A DNA stretch of 64,000 nucleotides from JAGGAG01 sp031402225 (GCA_031402225.1 JANNSD010000034.1:1-64000); one strand, 5' to 3'; counted from the first letter of the stretch, positions 1-8,175 are shown. Numbers and translations: made by a program. The notes: generated by a model not told the origin, from the letters alone.

Positions 1-105
1 TCAGGACCGCAGCAACCTCCTGTGCACCCTTGTCTCGCTTGTGACGCAACCGGTGGAACCGCACGAAGCGGACAACCCAGCCCGCATAGGCCTGCTCCGT
101 TTGCG
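1..105 (-). pseudogene. integron integrase (IntI) N-terminal relic, cut by window edge
   Basis: Read on the minus strand in the frame through position 97, the bases encode EQAYAGWVVRF followed by a VRFHRLRH-type stretch and GAQEVAAVL. This is the N-terminal SAM-like DNA-binding domain of integron integrases and related tyrosine recombinases. The part before EQAY is lost: the bases just upstream (about 98-125) match the Pro-rich lead-in of the second intI relic near 31510, so an internal deletion removed the segment between them. The gene runs off the left edge, so the catalytic domain cannot be judged. A sister copy lies at 31078-31512. Similarity to the integrase family is recognised by eye. 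Confidence 0.65.
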
Positions 106-166
106 AAGGAGGAGGCGGGGAGGGGCGCACCCCCCACCCTATGGCTGAGGAGGCGAAGCACCAGTA

Positions 167-1552
167 TCAGGAACGAGCAGGTTCTCCTGACCCGTCGCGG
201 TCTGTTGGCTCGGCGCCCTTCTGCATGAGATCCTCCCCGGCGTCGGCGAGCATGATCTCGTACGCGGCCCGGACACCGGACAGGAAGGCCCCGTGCACCG
301 AGGCCGGAAAAAACTCCGAGGTGGCTTCTCCGGCGAAAAAGACCCGGTTGTCCACCGGTGCTCCGATCTGTCGCCGCTTGCTGTGCTTCGACCCGACCGG
401 AACATAGGAGTAGGAACCGAGGCTGTACGGATCCTGGTTCCAGCGGGTGACGAGGTACCCGCTGGGCTCGGGGATGTCCTTCCCGTACATCTTGCGCAGG
501 CAGGCCATGAGATCGGCCACGAGTTCGGTATCGCTGCGGAGCTCGTTCTTTTCACCCGCCGTGCCGGCACTGAACGCAAGCAGCACCGGCAGGTTGGCAA
601 TCTTGTGGAAGTTGACGATCTCCGGCCAGTCGCAATCGGTGCTGCCCATGTAGCCGATCAATTCGTAGTCGCGATCCCAGAAGACCGAATCGAACTTGAG
701 GAAGATCTTGTTGAAGACGCCCATGTGCGTGTGGCGAATGGCATCCCGCTTGGCGCGCGGCAGGCTGGGGTTGAAGGCAATCTTCCCGGCGCGCAGGACG
801 CCGAGCGGCACCGTCACGAGCACATGGTGGGCGTGGAAGCTGCCCTGGTTGGTGAGGACGTCAACCACGTCACCCGAATAGTCGACCTGCCGGACCTCGT
901 GGCCGAGCCGGACGGCCGTGTCACGCGCGAGGGCGTCGATGACCTGGGCGTAGCCGTCGGGGAAGACGCGGTCATGCCCGGCGAAGTGCCGGGCCTTGTC
1001 GTATTCGAGCAGAGACACATCGGCCCGCGCGCCGGCCCATTCATGCTCGAGATAGGTCCGGGCGATGAAATTCAGCCGCCGCCGCTGCTCGGCGTCGAAT
1101 CCCTCGCTGTCGGCAAAGGCCTCCTCCACGGCGAGGAGGGACATCTCGTTCCCCTCCTTCTGCTTGAGGGCGATGAAGTCGAGGTAGTCGGCCATCATCT
1201 CGGAAATGGCGACTGTCTCCGGGCCGCTCAGGCGACGGCCGTCCTGGTCGTACAGGGCGACCGAGCGATAGCGGGCCGGGGTGACACTGGAGATGTCGGT
1301 GCGGAGAATGTCGATGCTGTGGTGCCGGGCCAGCCGGGCGATCGGGTTGTTCTCGAATCCGTGGATCCAGGATGCGCCCAGGTCGGCGGGCACACCGAGA
1401 TCATGTGAGGTCCAGATCCTTCCGCCGATGCGGTCGCGCGCCTCGAGCACGATGACCTCGTATCCGTCGACGCCCAGGTCGCGGGCGGCGGTGAGCCCGG
1501 CGATCCCGGCCCCGATGACGATGACTTCACATGACGTGTCGCTGACGGGCAT
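167..1552 (-). CDS. flavin-containing amine oxidase (monoamine/polyamine oxidase family)
   Basis: A protein of 461 residues that probably oxidises an amine with FAD as cofactor. The N-terminus has the dinucleotide-binding fold (VIGAGIAGLTAARDL, then VLEARDRIGGR about 30 residues later). The C-terminus has the second FAD-contact motif FFAGEATSEFFPASVHGAF, typical of LSD1/polyamine-oxidase-type enzymes. No signal peptide is seen, so it should be cytoplasmic. The ATG at 1552 is preferred because the Rossmann motif begins 10 residues later; a longer frame to 1753 would run into the upstream gene and codes for low-complexity residues. It follows the ceramidase-like gene on the same strand with a 20-base gap, so the two may be cotranscribed. 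The substrate cannot be told from sequence. Confidence 0.85.
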   Translation of the reverse strand: MPVSDTSCEVIVIGAGIAGLTAARDLGVDGYEVIVLEARDRIGGRIWTSHDLGVPADLGASWIHGFENNPIARLARHHSIDILRTDISSVTPARYRSVALYDQDGRRLSGPETVAISEMMADYLDFIALKQKEGNEMSLLAVEEAFADSEGFDAEQRRRLNFIARTYLEHEWAGARADVSLLEYDKARHFAGHDRVFPDGYAQVIDALARDTAVRLGHEVRQVDYSGDVVDVLTNQGSFHAHHVLVTVPLGVLRAGKIAFNPSLPRAKRDAIRHTHMGVFNKIFLKFDSVFWDRDYELIGYMGSTDCDWPEIVNFHKIANLPVLLAFSAGTAGEKNELRSDTELVADLMACLRKMYGKDIPEPSGYLVTRWNQDPYSLGSYSYVPVGSKHSKRRQIGAPVDNRVFFAGEATSEFFPASVHGAFLSGVRAAYEIMLADAGEDLMQKGAEPTDRDGSGEPARS

Positions 1553-1572
1553 CGAGCGAAATCCTTCCAGTC

Positions 1573-2367
1573 TCAGGGAAGTGTGAGCAGGGATGCGCGG
1601 CGCCGGAAGAGGCCGATGAGGAACACGAGCATGCCCGCCGCCGCGACGAGGTGCTTCAGGGCATGGCCGCTCACGAGGCCGGTGGTGGAGAGGACCTGCC
1701 CGTCCAGCAGCTCGAACAGTTTCGCGATGGCGTACGCCGCCACGAGCGCCCACACATACCCTGTGGGCCGGAGCGCCGGGGGATACGCGAGGACGATAAC
1801 CGGGATCAGCAGCATCGGGAGGTATTGCACGAGCACGTAGAGGCGGAGATCACCACCGGTACCGTTGTCCGAGAGCCACCAGGCCAGGACCGACGCGACG
1901 CCCACGCCGAGCAGCGGCAGGAGGAGGCGCGCCCCAAGGCGGGGGCTGATGTGCTCGCCGAGAATGATCGCGAAGAAGGCCATGAAGGCGATGGTCATGG
2001 GCATCCGGTCCCACACCAGCGTCTGGTTTGACGGCGCGAGGTGATACCAGGCGGAGCCGGGAAAGAGCAGGGTCGCACCGAGGAAGAAGGTCAGGTAGGC
2101 GGCGCGAAGCGCCGGAAGGCCGCCGGCGGGCACGCCGCGCCGCAGGGCGACGAGGCCGGCCACGCCCACCAGGAAGAACGGCAGGTTCGACAGGGTGTTG
2201 GAGAAATTCGGGATGCCGAAGAGTGATCGCTGGTCCGCGAAGGCGTGGTAGCTGGCGGACTGGGGAATGGGGCCGAGCCAGAGCAGGGCGATCACGGCAG
2301 CTGCGGCAATGGTGATCAGCAGGGCGGGGCGGGCATCGGGGACAGCGTTGTTTGTCAGGGTCGGCAC
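1573..2367 (-). CDS. ceramidase-fold (CREST superfamily) integral membrane protein
   Basis: A 264-residue protein with about seven hydrophobic segments. It carries the spaced polar signature of the CREST/alkaline ceramidase superfamily: Ser and His in GSAWYH after helix 3, an Asp in VWDRMPM after the next loop, and a HxxxH in GHALKHL near the C-terminus. In characterised members these residues bind Zn and hydrolyse amide bonds of lipids. All five key residues are present, so a hydrolase is plausible; the lipid substrate is unknown and bacterial homologues are mostly uncharacterised. The flavin amine oxidase gene lies 20 bases downstream. The GTG/ATG region around 2367 is chosen as start because the first helix begins about 15 residues in. 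Confidence 0.8.
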   Translation of the reverse strand: MPTLTNNAVPDARPALLITIAAAAVIALLWLGPIPQSASYHAFADQRSLFGIPNFSNTLSNLPFFLVGVAGLVALRRGVPAGGLPALRAAYLTFFLGATLLFPGSAWYHLAPSNQTLVWDRMPMTIAFMAFFAIILGEHISPRLGARLLLPLLGVGVASVLAWWLSDNGTGGDLRLYVLVQYLPMLLIPVIVLAYPPALRPTGYVWALVAAYAIAKLFELLDGQVLSTTGLVSGHALKHLVAAAGMLVFLIGLFRRRASLLTLP

Positions 2368-2503
2368 GACGTCTCATTGGGGTTTGCGGTCGCTGCAAGG
2401 TACGGATGAAGGGGAGGGTGGGGAAGGCTGCGGGCGAGTCACCGTTCGCGACAGCGCGTGAAGGTTCTTGGTGGCGGTCCGACCCGGCGCTAGCTTTGAG
2501 GCC

Positions 2504-2749
2504 ATGTCGCCGCTGAACCCGATCGCCCTCGAAGACTACTGCGACCCGGAGTGGGCCGAATGGTACCGAATGTCCCCGGCGGAGCGGTGGGCCGAGAGCG
2601 GCCGCTTGTGGGCGGCCTACCTTGCGCTGGGAGGGTCGCTTGATCCCGAGCCCGATACCCAGAGTCCTTTCTTCGATCCGTCGGCACCGGGTCGGGGCCC
2701 TGCTGATGGGAGGCCAGGCGTGCGTGTTGTACGGCGCGGCGGAGTTTAG
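2504..2749 (+). CDS. small protein preceding a nucleotidyltransferase
   Basis: An 81-residue protein starting MSPLNPIALEDY. The first 60 residues are acidic and ordered-looking (SPAERWAESGRLW, then LGGSLDPEPDTQSPFFD); the last 20 are Arg/Gly-rich and overlap the next gene in another frame. The DPEPDxQSPFxD tail recurs, to my knowledge, in small ORFs placed directly upstream of MNT/AbiEii-like nucleotidyltransferases, so this may be its partner, possibly antitoxin-like. A more upstream in-frame start at 2468 exists, but 2504 gives a natural N-terminus. The function is inference only. Confidence 0.6.
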   Translation: MSPLNPIALEDYCDPEWAEWYRMSPAERWAESGRLWAAYLALGGSLDPEPDTQSPFFDPSAPGRGPADGRPGVRVVRRGGV

Positions 2750-3389
2750 CCGCGACATCGACCTCGCCCTGCTGGCCGACCCTGACAATCTCGCGCGGTT
2801 GCGGGCGGCGATGATCGAACTCGACGCTTCGCCCATTGCCGTTCCGCCGCTCAGCCTCGAATACCTCGTGCGGGGGCACGCGGCCCACTTTCGCTGTGCC
2901 GCGCCATGGGCAGCCGGCATTCGCGTCGACCTCATGTCGGTGCTGCGTGGCGTCGGGCCGTTCAAGGAATTGTGGGAGCGACGGACGACCCTCGCGATCG
3001 GCGCCGACGAGGTCGACCTGCTCAGCCTCCCGGACCTTGTCCGCGCGAAGAAGACCCAGCGCGACAAGGACTGGCCGATGATTCGGCGGCTGGTCGAGGC
3101 GGACTACTTCGCCCACCGTGACGACATGACGTCCGCGCGCGTCAGCTTCTGGCTGGCGGAGCTTCGGAGTCCGTCGCTGCTGGTGGAACTGGTCGCGTTG
3201 CATCCCAGCGAAGCCGCCCTCGCGTCCCGGCCGGCGGTGATCGCGGCGTCGCGGTCCGATGTCGCGGCAGTCGAGCGCGAGCTCGCGCTCGAGCAGGCCG
3301 CTGAGGTCGCCGCGGATCGCGAATACTGGGCGCCGCTCAAGCGGGAACTCGAATTGCTCCGCCGATCGAGACCACGCGACGTCCGGTGA
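2622..3389 (+). CDS. nucleotidyltransferase-fold protein (AbiEii/MNT-like)
   Basis: A protein of up to 255 residues in the nucleotidyltransferase fold. The motif GGQACVLYGAAEFSRDIDLAL matches the hG[GS]-x9-D-x-D signature of minimal nucleotidyltransferases and AbiEii-type toxins (the two Asp flank Ile), and a third acidic position appears in IRVDLMSV. The C-terminal half is helical and rich in Glu/Arg. Start is uncertain: TTG codons at 2622 and 2640 keep the motif in a natural position, while the first ATG (2706) would begin inside the motif. It overlaps the preceding small gene by 128 bases in a different frame, implying coupled expression. It may nucleotidylate RNA or protein as part of a toxin-antitoxin or regulatory pair; this is family-level inference. 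Confidence 0.7.
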   Translation: MRWEGRLIPSPIPRVLSSIRRHRVGALLMGGQACVLYGAAEFSRDIDLALLADPDNLARLRAAMIELDASPIAVPPLSLEYLVRGHAAHFRCAAPWAAGIRVDLMSVLRGVGPFKELWERRTTLAIGADEVDLLSLPDLVRAKKTQRDKDWPMIRRLVEADYFAHRDDMTSARVSFWLAELRSPSLLVELVALHPSEAALASRPAVIAASRSDVAAVERELALEQAAEVAADREYWAPLKRELELLRRSRPRDVR

Positions 3390-3438
3390 CGGCTATCCTC
3401 CCGCAGCACCTCAGCGGCGCCCCGTGCACGGTCGAGGC

Positions 3439-3798
3439 CTATCCGGTCCGCAACCGATAATTGATCAGTACGATGAGCACGGACAGCGTCAACAACGCCA
3501 GAGAAGGCAGCATCTTGGCGACCGGGTTCCTGACCCTCAGGTGTGTCATGAACGCGACGACCATGAGCAGGCTGAGGCCGATCCCGCCCGCGATCGCGAA
3601 CTGCCTGCGGTCAATGCCAATCAGCAGCATCAATGAGAGGGTCAGCTTGACTATGCCCACTGAATCCCGTAGCCAGTCAGGAAGCTTCCACTGCTTGAAT
3701 TCCAGGACGATGTTTGGATAACGGACTACCCATACGAAGAAGACCGCTGCGGCAACCAGGGCCTGCAGCGCAATCACAAGATCCTGTAAACCGATCAC
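3439..3798 (-). CDS. DoxX-like four-helix membrane protein, copy A
   Basis: A 119-residue integral membrane protein of DoxX-like appearance: four hydrophobic segments, including FFVWVVRYPNIV near residue 20 and SLLMVVAFMTHLRVRNP near 80. A GTG at 3798 is chosen as start because it follows GGAGG by five bases and gives exactly the same length as the paralogue at 10169-10528. The two proteins are identical over most of their length. Such proteins are often linked to redox or thiol stress, but the role here is unknown. The gene sits alone between two plus-strand genes. Confidence 0.75.
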   Translation of the reverse strand: MIGLQDLVIALQALVAAAVFFVWVVRYPNIVLEFKQWKLPDWLRDSVGIVKLTLSLMLLIGIDRRQFAIAGGIGLSLLMVVAFMTHLRVRNPVAKMLPSLALLTLSVLIVLINYRLRTG

Positions 3799-3826
3799 AC
3801 CTGCCTCCGCCGATGATTGCAGTGAA
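3441..3826. repeat. 386-bp duplication, copy 1 (DoxX-like gene plus leader)
   Basis: This stretch aligns without gaps to 10171-10556 and in the same orientation. Mismatches are scattered, about one in ten by eye and mostly at third codon positions. Similarity stops sharply just past the shared AGTGAA upstream of the ribosome binding site and just before the stop codons, so the unit is the gene plus about 28 bases of leader. Confidence 0.9.
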
Positions 3827-3879
3827 GAAAGTGAAACGCTGATGTGGCGTGCACGCTCCAGCAAAACTAGCACAAGCCG

Positions 3880-4965
3880 ATGACGCCCGCGCAACTGCAG
3901 CTCGGCCGCCGCCGATTGTGGCTCGGTATCACGAATGTCGGCTTCTGGGTGCTGGCCGCCTGCGCCGGGCTTTCCTGGCTCGTGATCGGCCGCGACCACG
4001 CGCCCGGCGGGCGGCTGCTACTTGCACTCGGCGCCGGCGCGGTTGCGGTGCAAGGAATCTTCGATGTGATCGGTGGGCTGATGTTGATGCCCGCGCCGCG
4101 CCCGTCCCTCATGGCGTTCCTGCTCCGCTGGTCGCGCGGAATGCTCGGCCATACGCTCGTGCTGGCCGGCGTGGGAATCGTGAGTACGATCAGTCTGCGG
4201 CTCACGGGCGGTTTCGGCGCAGGCATCGCGTTCGCGATGTCGGCGCTGGCGCTCAGCCGGCGGCCTCTCTTGCGCGTCATCGGCGGCGCCGCGAGCACGG
4301 AGCTCACGCACGATGGGGCCAGGATGTTCACCGTCGCGGTCGACGACCCGGCCTTCACCGGCGGGATCGTCGGGCTCGGTGGTGGTGCAAGAAGCCTGCT
4401 GCCGGCGAGCTGGCTGGCCACGTTGCCAAAGGAGGAACTCGATGCCGAATTGAGCCGGCGTCGATGGCAGATCACGAACGCGCTGCCGGCCCGCGCCTTC
4501 GCGCTGATCCTGCTCTGGAGTTTGCTGGGCACGTTCACCGGCACGCATATCTTCCACCTCGCCGAGCGCACGCCAGCCATGGCACTCTTTGCCCACGCGT
4601 GCTGGATGACCCTCTGGGCCTTCGCCAGCCTGCTGGTGCTGCCCAGTGTGAGTCGCAAAGCGGTGTTCGCCGCCGATCGCGCCGCCGCCGAGTCCGGACA
4701 CGATCCTCGCGCCTGGATCACGCGCTTTCCCGACCTCGTTGGTGAAGACGGTAGTTCCAATGACGCGGTGCAGGCCATCTTCTACCCGGTCCCGTCCGCC
4801 GAGCGGCGCCTGGGTCGGTTGGGGCGTCCAACCACCGGCCTGATCCCGGGCAATCTCGCGCGCAACAATCTCTACTACTCGTGGGCCACCTTCACCTTGC
4901 TCGGCCGCGCCGTTCATTGCAATGCCGGCCGGCCCGCGCTCTGGGTCTTTCCTCCATCGGCGTGA
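3880..4965 (+). CDS. M48 (HtpX-like) peptidase-family membrane protein lacking the zinc site
   Basis: A 361-residue protein with an N-terminal membrane region (hydrophobic segments around residues 16-36, 44-68, 90-125) and a C-terminal region laid out like an M48 peptidase. The helix that normally carries HExxH reads EELDAELSRRRWQI (about 185-198): spacing fits the EEL-x-A-x-L-x-HELGH-I pattern, but HELGH is RRRWQ. The usual third ligand Glu in ExxAD is Val in VFAADRAAAE (about 262-270). The substrate-strand region DPAFTGGIVGL and the terminal PSAERR-x-G-R-L pattern also fit M48. If this reading is right, it is a pseudoprotease that could still bind unfolded membrane proteins. Two further hydrophobic segments follow the dead motif (205-225, 235-255), as in HtpX. 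Confidence 0.55.
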   Translation: MTPAQLQLGRRRLWLGITNVGFWVLAACAGLSWLVIGRDHAPGGRLLLALGAGAVAVQGIFDVIGGLMLMPAPRPSLMAFLLRWSRGMLGHTLVLAGVGIVSTISLRLTGGFGAGIAFAMSALALSRRPLLRVIGGAASTELTHDGARMFTVAVDDPAFTGGIVGLGGGARSLLPASWLATLPKEELDAELSRRRWQITNALPARAFALILLWSLLGTFTGTHIFHLAERTPAMALFAHACWMTLWAFASLLVLPSVSRKAVFAADRAAAESGHDPRAWITRFPDLVGEDGSSNDAVQAIFYPVPSAERRLGRLGRPTTGLIPGNLARNNLYYSWATFTLLGRAVHCNAGRPALWVFPPSA

Positions 4966-4981
4966 CGCGATGACGGGTTTG

Positions 4982-5974
4982 TTACGGGTGCGGAATCGCA
5001 TCGCCCTTCGTCCGGACCGCCTGGGCCGCCGCCCACCCCGAGAGCGCCGCGCCTTCGACGCGCGGGCCTGCGAAGGCGTCTCCCGCGAGCACGAGCGGCG
5101 GTGACTGGCACACGAGGACGCAAGGCGCTGCATCAACCCGCATCGGCTTGCTGTAGCGCCAGGCGTGCACCTGGAACGTGGTGATCGCTGCGCCGAGCCA
5201 TGGCGTTGCTGCGTCCAGCAGCGCGCGCCCGCTTTCCTGCCGGTCGCGATCCCAATGCTGCAGGCTGAAACCATGCGTAGCGTGAATCGTCACGGCTGCC
5301 TTGGCGGAGATTCCCTTCATCTGATTGTCCGACATCCACGCGATCGGTCCGTCGGCCGGCGCAATGCCGCCCGGAGGCGGGATACGCGACGGAGCGTCGA
5401 GCACTGCCATGACGGCGAGGCAGCGCTCGTACTCGATCGCGGCGAGACGCACCTGCATGGCCGGCGAGAGAACGATGCCGCCAGCGTCCAGCATCGCGAG
5501 CGCCTGTGGCACGGGCGGCGTCAGCACAACGGCTCCCGCGGTGAACGTGCGGCCCGTGACGGTTGCCGCGTGCCAACGATCCCCGATGTGGCGCAAGGCA
5601 ACCACCGTCATCTCGAGGTGCAGATCGAGTCCGAGCGCGAGATGCCTGGCCAGGGCCGACATCGCAGGTTGTCCGCGCCAGCGTGCGTGACCGTCTGCGC
5701 CGCCCGCGAAACCACGGCACCATTCCTCCGCCACTCCGCAATGCCGTGCTTGCTCCAGCAAGGCGGCGAAGCGCGGGTCGCGCGTGGTGATAAACTGCGC
5801 TCCGTAGTCGAACGTCGCACCATCAATCCGCCGGCTCGCGAGGCGCCCGCCTACGCCGCGGCCCTTGTCGAGCACGAGGACGCGGCGACCCGCGCGCTGC
5901 AGTTCCACCGCCGCGACCAGCCCCGCCATCCCGGCGCCGATGACCAGCACGTCCGCACTCTGCCCAGGCTGCAT
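4982..5974 (-). CDS. renalase-like FAD-dependent oxidoreductase
   Basis: A 330-residue flavoprotein. The N-terminus carries VLVIGAGMAGLVAAVEL and, after about 20 residues, the VLDKGRGVGGRLASRR motif, followed by FDYGAQFITTRDPRF. This combination is characteristic of the renalase-like family that oxidises dihydronicotinamide isomers. The C-terminus has LAGDAFAGPRVEGAALSGW for FAD binding. The ATG at 5974 is preferred over upstream in-frame ATGs because GGAG lies five bases before it. The same GGAGCATGCATG start context appears at 13231. It converges with the M48-like gene; the ends are 16 bases apart. Bacterial members are often found near photolyase genes, and one lies 3.5 kb away. Confidence 0.8.
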   Translation of the reverse strand: MQPGQSADVLVIGAGMAGLVAAVELQRAGRRVLVLDKGRGVGGRLASRRIDGATFDYGAQFITTRDPRFAALLEQARHCGVAEEWCRGFAGGADGHARWRGQPAMSALARHLALGLDLHLEMTVVALRHIGDRWHAATVTGRTFTAGAVVLTPPVPQALAMLDAGGIVLSPAMQVRLAAIEYERCLAVMAVLDAPSRIPPPGGIAPADGPIAWMSDNQMKGISAKAAVTIHATHGFSLQHWDRDRQESGRALLDAATPWLGAAITTFQVHAWRYSKPMRVDAAPCVLVCQSPPLVLAGDAFAGPRVEGAALSGWAAAQAVRTKGDAIPHP

Positions 5975-6355
5975 GCATGCTCCGGAAGGAACTCGTGACA
6001 TCGCCGCGGCCGACGTGCTCAGGGGTGTCACCAAGGTGCCGCCGCCGTGGCTAGCCCGTGATACATGGGGAGTCGGGTTTCAACTGGGAACTCGAGATGA
6101 CACCGGCCCAGGGAATTGTACAATGGCGCTTGACAATCGCCCCGACGTCGGCACTTTCACGTCGTCGGATCGGCTCAATCCCGGCTTGCCCGATGCCACG
6201 AGACGGCCGCCCGCGCCCGCCCGCCGGTCCTTGCAAGGCCGGAAATCGCGCCGTATCTTCCCGCCCGATTGAGGTTTCTTCCCCCCTGAAGATCCTGCCC
6301 AGCTGAGTAGCCCAAATTCTCTACGCTTTGAACTTCAATTGGGAATATCCTAACA
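5975..6355. other. intergenic region without recognised gene
   Basis: No credible reading frame is seen. The right part is less GC-rich than its neighbours. It contains TCGCGCCGTATCTTC at about 6245-6259, which matches the core of the shared promoter-like elements at 21786 and 25531 and probably drives the small genes that follow. Confidence 0.5.
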
Positions 6356-6541
6356 ATGTTCAAGAGATTCTCGCTCACTGACAAATTACTGTTCGTTGCC
6401 GCGTTCCTTTCACTCATCTTTTCGGAGATTGTCTTTTTCAGTGGGCAGAAACTGGACGCGATCTTCGTCGGAATTTGGGTTCCCTCCATTCTCGGCTTCG
6501 GCATCTATTTGAAGCTGATCGGCAGCACGAAAAATGAGTGA
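6356..6541 (+). CDS. small two-helix membrane protein
   Basis: A 61-residue protein starting MFKRFSLTDK, with two hydrophobic segments (about 11-28 and 36-54) separated by a polar SGQKLD turn, and a short charged tail. Codon use is AT-richer than the surrounding genes, which may indicate recent arrival. It overlaps the next tiny gene by eight bases (ATGAGTGA arrangement), so translation is likely coupled. I do not recognise a family. Confidence 0.6.
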   Translation: MFKRFSLTDKLLFVAAFLSLIFSEIVFFSGQKLDAIFVGIWVPSILGFGIYLKLIGSTKNE

Positions 6542-6662
6542 CTTGATTCCCTATTTCGCAGGGCTCATCATGGTCCTGTTCGGAATCGCTTTTGGCGCGG
6601 CATTGCAGGCTCTTAGAAAGTTGGACAAAGAATCTCCGGCGCCTCCGGTCACGGCCAAGTGA
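6534..6662 (+). CDS. 42-residue single-helix membrane protein
   Basis: ATG at 6534 opens a 42-codon frame starting MSDLIPYFAG. It has one hydrophobic helix (about 5-24) and a short basic/Pro-rich tail ending APPVTAK. The start codon lies inside the end of the preceding gene, and the stop is TGA at 6660. It looks like a small membrane subunit or regulator expressed together with the 61-residue protein. The function is unknown. Confidence 0.55.
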   Translation: MSDLIPYFAGLIMVLFGIAFGAALQALRKLDKESPAPPVTAK

Positions 6663-6705
6663 TCGAAACCAGATCTTCAGGGTGACATGGATCGTGCGCG
6701 GCCCG

Positions 6706-6747
6706 GTTGAACGCACCAGGCTGAACGCACCATGTTGAACGCACTAC
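6706..6747 (+). promoter_or_regulatory. three iterated 14-bp repeats upstream of dps
   Basis: Three adjacent 14-base copies of G(T/C)TGAACGCAC(C/T)A(G/T/C) occupy 6706-6719, 6720-6733 and 6734-6747. They end 19 bases before the dps ATG and abut its ribosome binding region. Iterated sites in this position often bind a regulator; being within the likely leader, they could equally act at the RNA level. Confidence 0.5.
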
Positions 6748-6766
6748 ATTGATATTGGAGGCCGAT

Positions 6767-7237
6767 ATGAAGCAACAGCCCGTGACCCGCCCCTCGACGA
6801 ATGCTCGGCTGACCGAGAGCCTGAACCAGGTCCTCGCCGATTCCTACGCCCTGCTGTCGCTCACCCATCTTGCCCACTGGAACGTTGAGGGGCCGGGCTT
6901 CTTCGCGCTGCACACCGCCTTCCAGACGCAGTACGAAGAGCTGTTCATGGCGATCGACGAGGTTGCCGAGCGCATCCGCGCGCTTGACGCCTACGCGATC
7001 GGGGGCCTCGGGACGCTGGCCCAGACCGCGCAGATGAAGGAGTTCGTGTCGCCGCTGGCGCAGGAGGAGTACGTCCGTGCGCTCATTGCCGCGAACGAGA
7101 AGCTCCTGTCGGACGCCGCGCGCGCGCGCGAGGTCGCGGGCGAGGCCGGTGACGCGGAGAGCCAGGACCTGATGATCGGCCGGATCACCCTTCACCAGAA
7201 GACGGTCTGGATGCTGAAGAGCTACCTGAAAGCCTGA
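6767..7237 (+). CDS. dps: Dps-family DNA-protecting ferritin
   Basis: A 156-residue ferritin-like protein expected to form a dodecamer that stores iron and shields DNA using peroxide as oxidant. The ferroxidase-site pattern is present: THLAHWNVEG, then LHTAFQTQYEELF and AIDEVAERIRAL. The start at 6767 follows TTGGAG at a normal distance; an in-frame ATG six codons earlier would overlap that site. It is preceded by the iterated 14-bp repeats. Next downstream is the deaminase, 28 bases away. Confidence 0.9.
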   Translation: MKQQPVTRPSTNARLTESLNQVLADSYALLSLTHLAHWNVEGPGFFALHTAFQTQYEELFMAIDEVAERIRALDAYAIGGLGTLAQTAQMKEFVSPLAQEEYVRALIAANEKLLSDAARAREVAGEAGDAESQDLMIGRITLHQKTVWMLKSYLKA

Positions 7238-7265
7238 CGCACGGCACCGTTGCGGTCGCCCGCTA

Positions 7266-7718
7266 ATGGAATCCTCTGATCACGAACGCTTCATGCGTCG
7301 GGCCATAGCGCTGACGGCCAACTGTCCCCGACTGCCCTTCAGCGCGCTGATCGTGTCCGACGAGACGGGTGAGGTAGTGGCCGAGGGGTGGAACAAGTCG
7401 GCGCTCAATCCGACGTGGCACGGGGAGATCGACGCCATGAACCGTCTCGCCGAATCGGGTCGCGGCGACCGCGGGTCCGGCCTCGTCCTCTATACCACCG
7501 CGGAGCCGTGCCCCATGTGCCAGGCGGCCATCCTGTGGAGCGGCATCGGTACGGTGGTGTTCGGTTCCTCGATCCGCTTCCTGCAGCAGCAGGGCTGGCG
7601 GCAAATCGACATCCTCGCCGACGAAGTGGTGCGCCGGAGCCCGGGATGGGCATGTGCGATCATCGGCGGCGTGCTCGAACAGGAGTGCAACGCCCTGTTC
7701 GCGTCTCCGCCCAGCTGA
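7266..7718 (+). CDS. zinc-dependent nucleoside/nucleobase deaminase (CDA superfamily)
   Basis: A 150-residue protein with the zinc signature of the cytidine deaminase superfamily: HGEID supplies His and the catalytic Glu, and PCPMCQAAI supplies two Cys ligands about 30 residues later. The arrangement matches the guanine deaminase/TadA branch, but the usual HAE is HGE and the C-terminal tRNA-binding helix of TadA is not evident, so a free base or nucleoside substrate is more likely. It lies 28 bases after dps, possibly in one transcript. Confidence 0.8.
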   Translation: MESSDHERFMRRAIALTANCPRLPFSALIVSDETGEVVAEGWNKSALNPTWHGEIDAMNRLAESGRGDRGSGLVLYTTAEPCPMCQAAILWSGIGTVVFGSSIRFLQQQGWRQIDILADEVVRRSPGWACAIIGGVLEQECNALFASPPS

Positions 7719-7774
7719 TCGGCCGCCGGCAGCGAGGGGAGAGAGACCCCCGAACCCGGAACGACTACCTGTAC

Positions 7775-8131
7775 TCAAGCTGGGGTCGCTCGCCCCAGCG
7801 CATACCAGGCGATGAACAGGTTGACGCACATCAGCACCAGGGCTGGCAGCGTCTGCGCGAGCGAGTCGAGCACGCGGATGCGGGTAGCAACGCCCAGGAG
7901 CATCATCAGGGCGAGGCCGCCGGCGCTGAGCGGCACGAGGGGTGGCCAGATCTGGCCGACGATCAGACCAACGGCGCCGAGCACCTCAAGGGTGCCCGTG
8001 AGGATCCGGAGGCGACTGATGCCGAATCGCTCAAAATCACGCTTCATGCCGTTCATGGACAGGCACGCAATGCCATAGAACAGGAACAGCGTGGACGACA
8101 CGAAGATCGACACATGATAGAACAACGTCAC
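7775..8131 (-). CDS. DoxX-family membrane protein
   Basis: A 118-residue protein with four hydrophobic helices. FYGIACLSMNG, the RILTGTLEVLGAVGL segment and the final LVLMCVNLFIAWYALGR fit the DoxX/DoxX-like family. It resembles the pair at 3439 and 10169 in topology but not in detail. It stands alone, convergent to the deaminase gene. Confidence 0.75.
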   Translation of the reverse strand: MTLFYHVSIFVSSTLFLFYGIACLSMNGMKRDFERFGISRLRILTGTLEVLGAVGLIVGQIWPPLVPLSAGGLALMMLLGVATRIRVLDSLAQTLPALVLMCVNLFIAWYALGRATPA

Positions 8132-8175
8132 AGAGCGTCAGCCTCCAGACAACGACGTGGGTACACAGTGGACCG

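Noticed and set aside
7266..7718. tRNA adenosine deaminase TadA
   Set aside because: HGE replaces HAE and the TadA C-terminal helix is not apparent, so the more general deaminase call is kept.
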